Assembly (NCBI GenBank): GCA_023954135.1
Contig: JAMLIN010000004.1
Coordinates: 108,010 to 172,009, forward strand
Source of the DNA: Burkholderiaceae bacterium
Lineage (GTDB): Bacteria > Pseudomonadota > Gammaproteobacteria > Burkholderiales > Burkholderiaceae_E
Length of the DNA: 64,000 nt
Direction of reading: 5' to 3'
This document shows, piece after piece, positions 61,748 through 64,000 of the stretch. The notes under the pieces are model-generated. The model was not told the DNA's origin. It searched no databases and saw only the letters and a list, made by a program, of their open reading frames with translations. The position numbers and the translations under genes are program-made. How positions within the stretch are numbered: the stretch's first letter is position 1; every line of letters begins with the position of its first letter.

Positions 61748-62257
61748 TCAGACCACGATCGGCCGGTTCGGCATCTCGTCGACGTCGTCGGGGCGCGGCG
61801 GGAACGCGGCGGCGAGCGCCTCGTCGAGCACGTCGATCGCGGCGAGGGTTCCCTCCTCCTCGCGCCGCTCGCGACAGGCCCGGGCAAGCAGGTCGCAGGC
61901 CTGCCGCCAGATCCCGGGATCGACCCGGGCGGCGGCGGCGCGATCGGCGACGATCTCGACCGCATGGTCGGCGAGCAGCAGGTAGACGAGCACGCCGTTG
62001 TTGGCCTCGGTATCCCAGACGCACAGGCCGCCGAAGACCTCCAGTGCCCGTTCGCGCGGCGTCTGCCCGGCGAGGATCGCCGAGACGGGCAGCGCGGTCT
62101 CGATCGCGATCCGGATCTCGGCGCCATGGCTTCGCTCGGCGAGTGTCACCCGTTCCTCGATCCGGTCCATCGTGGCGGCGGGAAACCGCCGCGCGGCCAG
62201 GCCGCCGGGCGTCAGGCAATGCCGCAGCAGGCGCAGGAAACGGTTCGCCCGTTCCAT
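61748..62257 (-). CDS. TPM-domain protein, cytoplasmic/short form
   Basis: A 169-residue protein whose core is a TPM (TLP18.3/Psb32/MOLO-1) phosphatase-like fold: ERVTLAERSHGAEIRIAIET, GLCVWDTEANNGVLVYLLLA and DHAVEIVADRAAAARVDPGI. The pattern NNGVLVYLLLADHAVEIVAD is the hallmark of this group. No signal peptide is visible from ATG 62257, unlike its upstream neighbour. It forms a cluster with a second TPM protein and LemA, an arrangement very common in proteobacteria. Function is unresolved. Confidence 0.88.
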   Translation of the reverse strand: MERANRFLRLLRHCLTPGGLAARRFPAATMDRIEERVTLAERSHGAEIRIAIETALPVSAILAGQTPRERALEVFGGLCVWDTEANNGVLVYLLLADHAVEIVADRAAAARVDPGIWRQACDLLARACRERREEEGTLAAIDVLDEALAAAFPPRPDDVDEMPNRPIVV

Positions 62258-62258
62258 C

Positions 62259-63227
62259 TCACCAGCCTCCCGAGGCGCCGCCGCCGCCGAAGCCGCCACC
62301 GCCGCCCCGGAAACCGCCCCCGCCGAAGCCGCCTCCACCGAAACCTCCGCCGCGCCGGCCGCCCGGAAAGATCACCGGAGGGGACGGAGACCGGTAGGTA
62401 TGCGGCCCGACCCGTCCGAGCCCGCCGATCGCGCCGAACAGCAGCAGCAGGAAGAAGAGCACCAGCCCGGCGGCCACGCCGACGAGCAGCGAGACGCCCG
62501 CCTGGATCGCCAGGAAACCGCCGCCCGCGCCCCCGATCAGGGCACCGGGGATCACCCCGAACATGCGGGTCAGGATGAATCCGGCAAAGGCGATGAACAG
62601 CAGCAGGGAAAGCCAGTCGGCATCGTCCGCATCGCCATGGCGCGCGGCGCCGGCAGCGGGCGCGGGCAGGCCTTCGCCGGCGATCGCGCGTCCGATCGAC
62701 TCGACCGCCGCTTCCACGCCGCCGGCATAGTCGCCGGCCTGGAAGCGCGGCGCCATCTGCTCGGCGATGATGCGCCGGGCGATGGCATCGGGAATCGCGC
62801 CCTCCAGGCCGTAGCCGACCTCGATCCGCATCCGGCGATCCCGCATCGCCACCACCAGCAGGACACCATCGTCCACATCGGCGCGCCCGAGCCGCCACTG
62901 CTCGGCGACCCGGATCGCGTAGGCCTCGATCGATTCGGGCTCGGTGCTCGGCACGAGCAGCACGGCGACCTGGCTGCCGTGCTGCTTCTCGATCGCCTCG
63001 AGCCGCGCCTCGAGAGCGGCGCGCCTGGCGGCATCGAGCGTCCCGGTCGTGTCGACGACCCGTCCGGTGAGCGCCGGCACCGCCTGCTGCGCCGCCACCT
63101 GCCGCGGGAATCCGATGCCGGCGGCGAGCAGGATCGCGACGAGGCACGCCAGCAGCGCGGCCGCGGCGCGACCTGGCAGTCCCGCCGCCGCGCCGGGACG
63201 CGCGCAGGCCGCCGGGCTTGCTCGCAT
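62259..63227 (-). CDS. TPM-domain membrane protein (YgcG family) with glycine-rich tail
   Basis: A 322-residue exported protein. Signal peptide about residues 20-47 (AALLACLVAILLAAGIGFPR, then QVAAQ). The TPM domain (about 50-190) has LTGRVVDTTGTLDAARRAAL, IRVAEQWRLGRADVDDGVLL and IEVGYGLEGAIPDAIARRII. Two or three membrane helices follow (about 210-280). The last 35 residues are a Gly/Phe repeat tail (GGGFGGGGFGGGGF), typical of YgcG proteins. It lies 14 bases after lemA and its stop almost touches the next gene. Confidence 0.92.
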   Translation of the reverse strand: MRASPAACARPGAAAGLPGRAAAALLACLVAILLAAGIGFPRQVAAQQAVPALTGRVVDTTGTLDAARRAALEARLEAIEKQHGSQVAVLLVPSTEPESIEAYAIRVAEQWRLGRADVDDGVLLVVAMRDRRMRIEVGYGLEGAIPDAIARRIIAEQMAPRFQAGDYAGGVEAAVESIGRAIAGEGLPAPAAGAARHGDADDADWLSLLLFIAFAGFILTRMFGVIPGALIGGAGGGFLAIQAGVSLLVGVAAGLVLFFLLLLFGAIGGLGRVGPHTYRSPSPPVIFPGGRRGGGFGGGGFGGGGFRGGGGGFGGGGASGGW

Positions 63228-63241
63228 GCGGACGAACGCTC

Positions 63242-63847
63242 CTATCGCGAGCCGCCCCGCCCGCCGAAGTCCACCGAAGGCGGACGGGATATCTCGGCCT
63301 CGTTGGCGACCGTGAACTGCGGCTTGGCTTCGTAGCCCATCACCATCGCGGTGAGGTTGACCGGGAACTGGCGGACCAGGACATTGAATTCCTGGACCGA
63401 ATCGATGTAGCGCTTGCGCGCCACCGCGATCCGGTTCTCGGTCCCTTCGAGCTGCGCCTGGAGATCACGGAAGGCGGTGTCGGACTTCAGCTGGGGATAG
63501 TTCTCGACGATCACCATCAGCCGGGACAAGGCGCTGCCGAGATCTCGCTGCGCATCCTCGAAGCGCTGCAGGGACGCCGGGTCGCCGGGGTCGACCTGGA
63601 TCTGGCCGACCCGGGACCGGGCCTCGGTGACGCCGAGCAGGACGTCGCGCTCCTGGTCGGCGTAGCCCTTGACCGTGTTGACGAGATTCGGAATCAGGTC
63701 GGCCCGGCGCTGGTACTGGTTGAGCACTTCCGACCATGCCGAACCGGTCGCCTCGTCGGCCGCCTGGATCGAGTTGTAGCCGCAGCCGCCGAGCATGCCG
63801 AATGCCAGGATCAGGCCGGCCAGCCGGAGCAGGATTCGCGTCGCCAT
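63242..63847 (-). CDS. lemA: LemA family protein
   Basis: A 201-residue membrane-anchored protein. The N-terminal hydrophobic segment ends in a lipobox-like LGGC (Cys22). The LemA signature follows: YNSIQAADEATGSAWSEVLN, QYQRRADLIPNLVNTVKGYA and ENYPQLKSDTAFRDLQAQLE, then VARKRYIDSVQEFNVLVRQF. It is first of the lemA-TPM-TPM cluster. The remaining 153 bases to the window end hold no recognisable gene. Confidence 0.94.
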   Translation of the reverse strand: MATRILLRLAGLILAFGMLGGCGYNSIQAADEATGSAWSEVLNQYQRRADLIPNLVNTVKGYADQERDVLLGVTEARSRVGQIQVDPGDPASLQRFEDAQRDLGSALSRLMVIVENYPQLKSDTAFRDLQAQLEGTENRIAVARKRYIDSVQEFNVLVRQFPVNLTAMVMGYEAKPQFTVANEAEISRPPSVDFGGRGGSR

Positions 63848-64000
63848 CAGCTTCCCCTATGTTCGTTCGCGGCCCGCGCATCGGGCGCGGCTCGCGAGGC
63901 GAGTCTACCGCAGCGCGCAAGAATTCATCGGAGCATCGCGAGGTGGCCGCGGGTGCGGGCCCCGGCCCGGCTTCGGGTCAGAACCTGTGAATGGACCGGC

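Noticed and set aside
62259..62370. Gly-rich repeats as a possible tandem-repeat or CRISPR-like array
   Set aside because: They are codons for the glycine/phenylalanine tail typical of YgcG-type TPM proteins, in frame to the stop.

Overview
The window is a high-GC (roughly two-thirds G+C by eye) bacterial chromosome segment of about 64 kb. It is most likely from the Betaproteobacteria, order Burkholderiales. The clues are the urtABCDE-ureDABC-EFG arrangement, a soxBDAG cluster with a GlxA-type regulator, a homodimeric pyruvate dehydrogenase E1, a CaiB-type CoA-transferase, TRAP transport linked to CoA ligases, and the repeat content. I could not run a search, so genus and species are left open. 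There is no phage, plasmid backbone, CRISPR array, rRNA or tRNA that I can see. All gene coordinates include the stop codon.

Layout. 1-2.8 kb: the 3' end of valS, a vapBC toxin-antitoxin pair and a lipoprotein lipase. 2.8-6.2 kb: a stand-alone AceE-like E1 gene divergent from an Lrp/AsnC regulator. 6.3-7.5 kb: a small scar holding an RHS-repeat remnant beside an Rpn-type PD-(D/E)XK nuclease gene. 7.5-11 kb: arfB, tusA and alaS on the minus strand. 11.1-15.2 kb: a class III CoA-transferase in operon with a PAS histidine kinase and a LuxR-type response regulator. 15.2-27 kb: a structured repeat, then an NtrC-like site and a sigma-54 promoter ahead of one long urea-uptake and urease operon, urtABCDE-ureDABCEFG, ending in a miniature HupE/UreJ-like protein. 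26.9-35.4 kb: mixed metabolic genes (HAD dehalogenase, gamma-glutamyltransferase-like protein, TraB/GumN lipoprotein, alpha/beta hydrolase, 3-hydroxyisobutyrate dehydrogenase-like protein, FKBP, glnS, MFS exporter). 35.5-43.5 kb: a minus-strand catabolic cluster with two acyl-CoA ligases, a tripartite TRAP transporter, an enoyl-CoA hydratase and a GST. 43.7-44.8 kb: an MBL hydrolase and a DUF2237 protein. 44.9-59.9 kb: a sarcosine/one-carbon region with a sigma-54 promoter and a terminator-bearing leader, an amidohydrolase, a COG0523 metallochaperone, soxBDAG, L-serine dehydratase, a GlxA/SouR-like regulator, and a convergent polyamine/betaine-type ABC transporter. 60.2-63.8 kb: an EAL-HDOD protein, two TPM-domain proteins and LemA.

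How the genes work together. Nitrogen scavenging dominates. Urea is imported by Urt and hydrolysed by urease under apparent NtrC/sigma-54 control. Sarcosine is demethylated by heterotetrameric sarcosine oxidase to glycine and methylene-tetrahydrofolate, which can feed serine and then pyruvate plus ammonia through SdaA. The TRAP/CoA-ligase cluster looks like import and CoA activation of an organic acid followed by beta-oxidation-type hydration.

The least ordinary signals are non-coding. (1) Two palindromic elements at 15.2 and 55.8 kb share a core whose stems are preserved by compensatory changes, and their terminal TAG/CTA supplies the stop codons of the flanking genes. (2) A consensus-matching sigma-54 promoter sits about 100 nt upstream of an intrinsic terminator at 44.9-45.04 kb, which implies either a short sigma-54-dependent RNA or an attenuated leader for the sarcosine cluster. 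(3) A minus-strand hairpin-hairpin-terminator array lies upstream of alaS, with a CU-rich anti-Shine-Dalgarno stretch between its stems.
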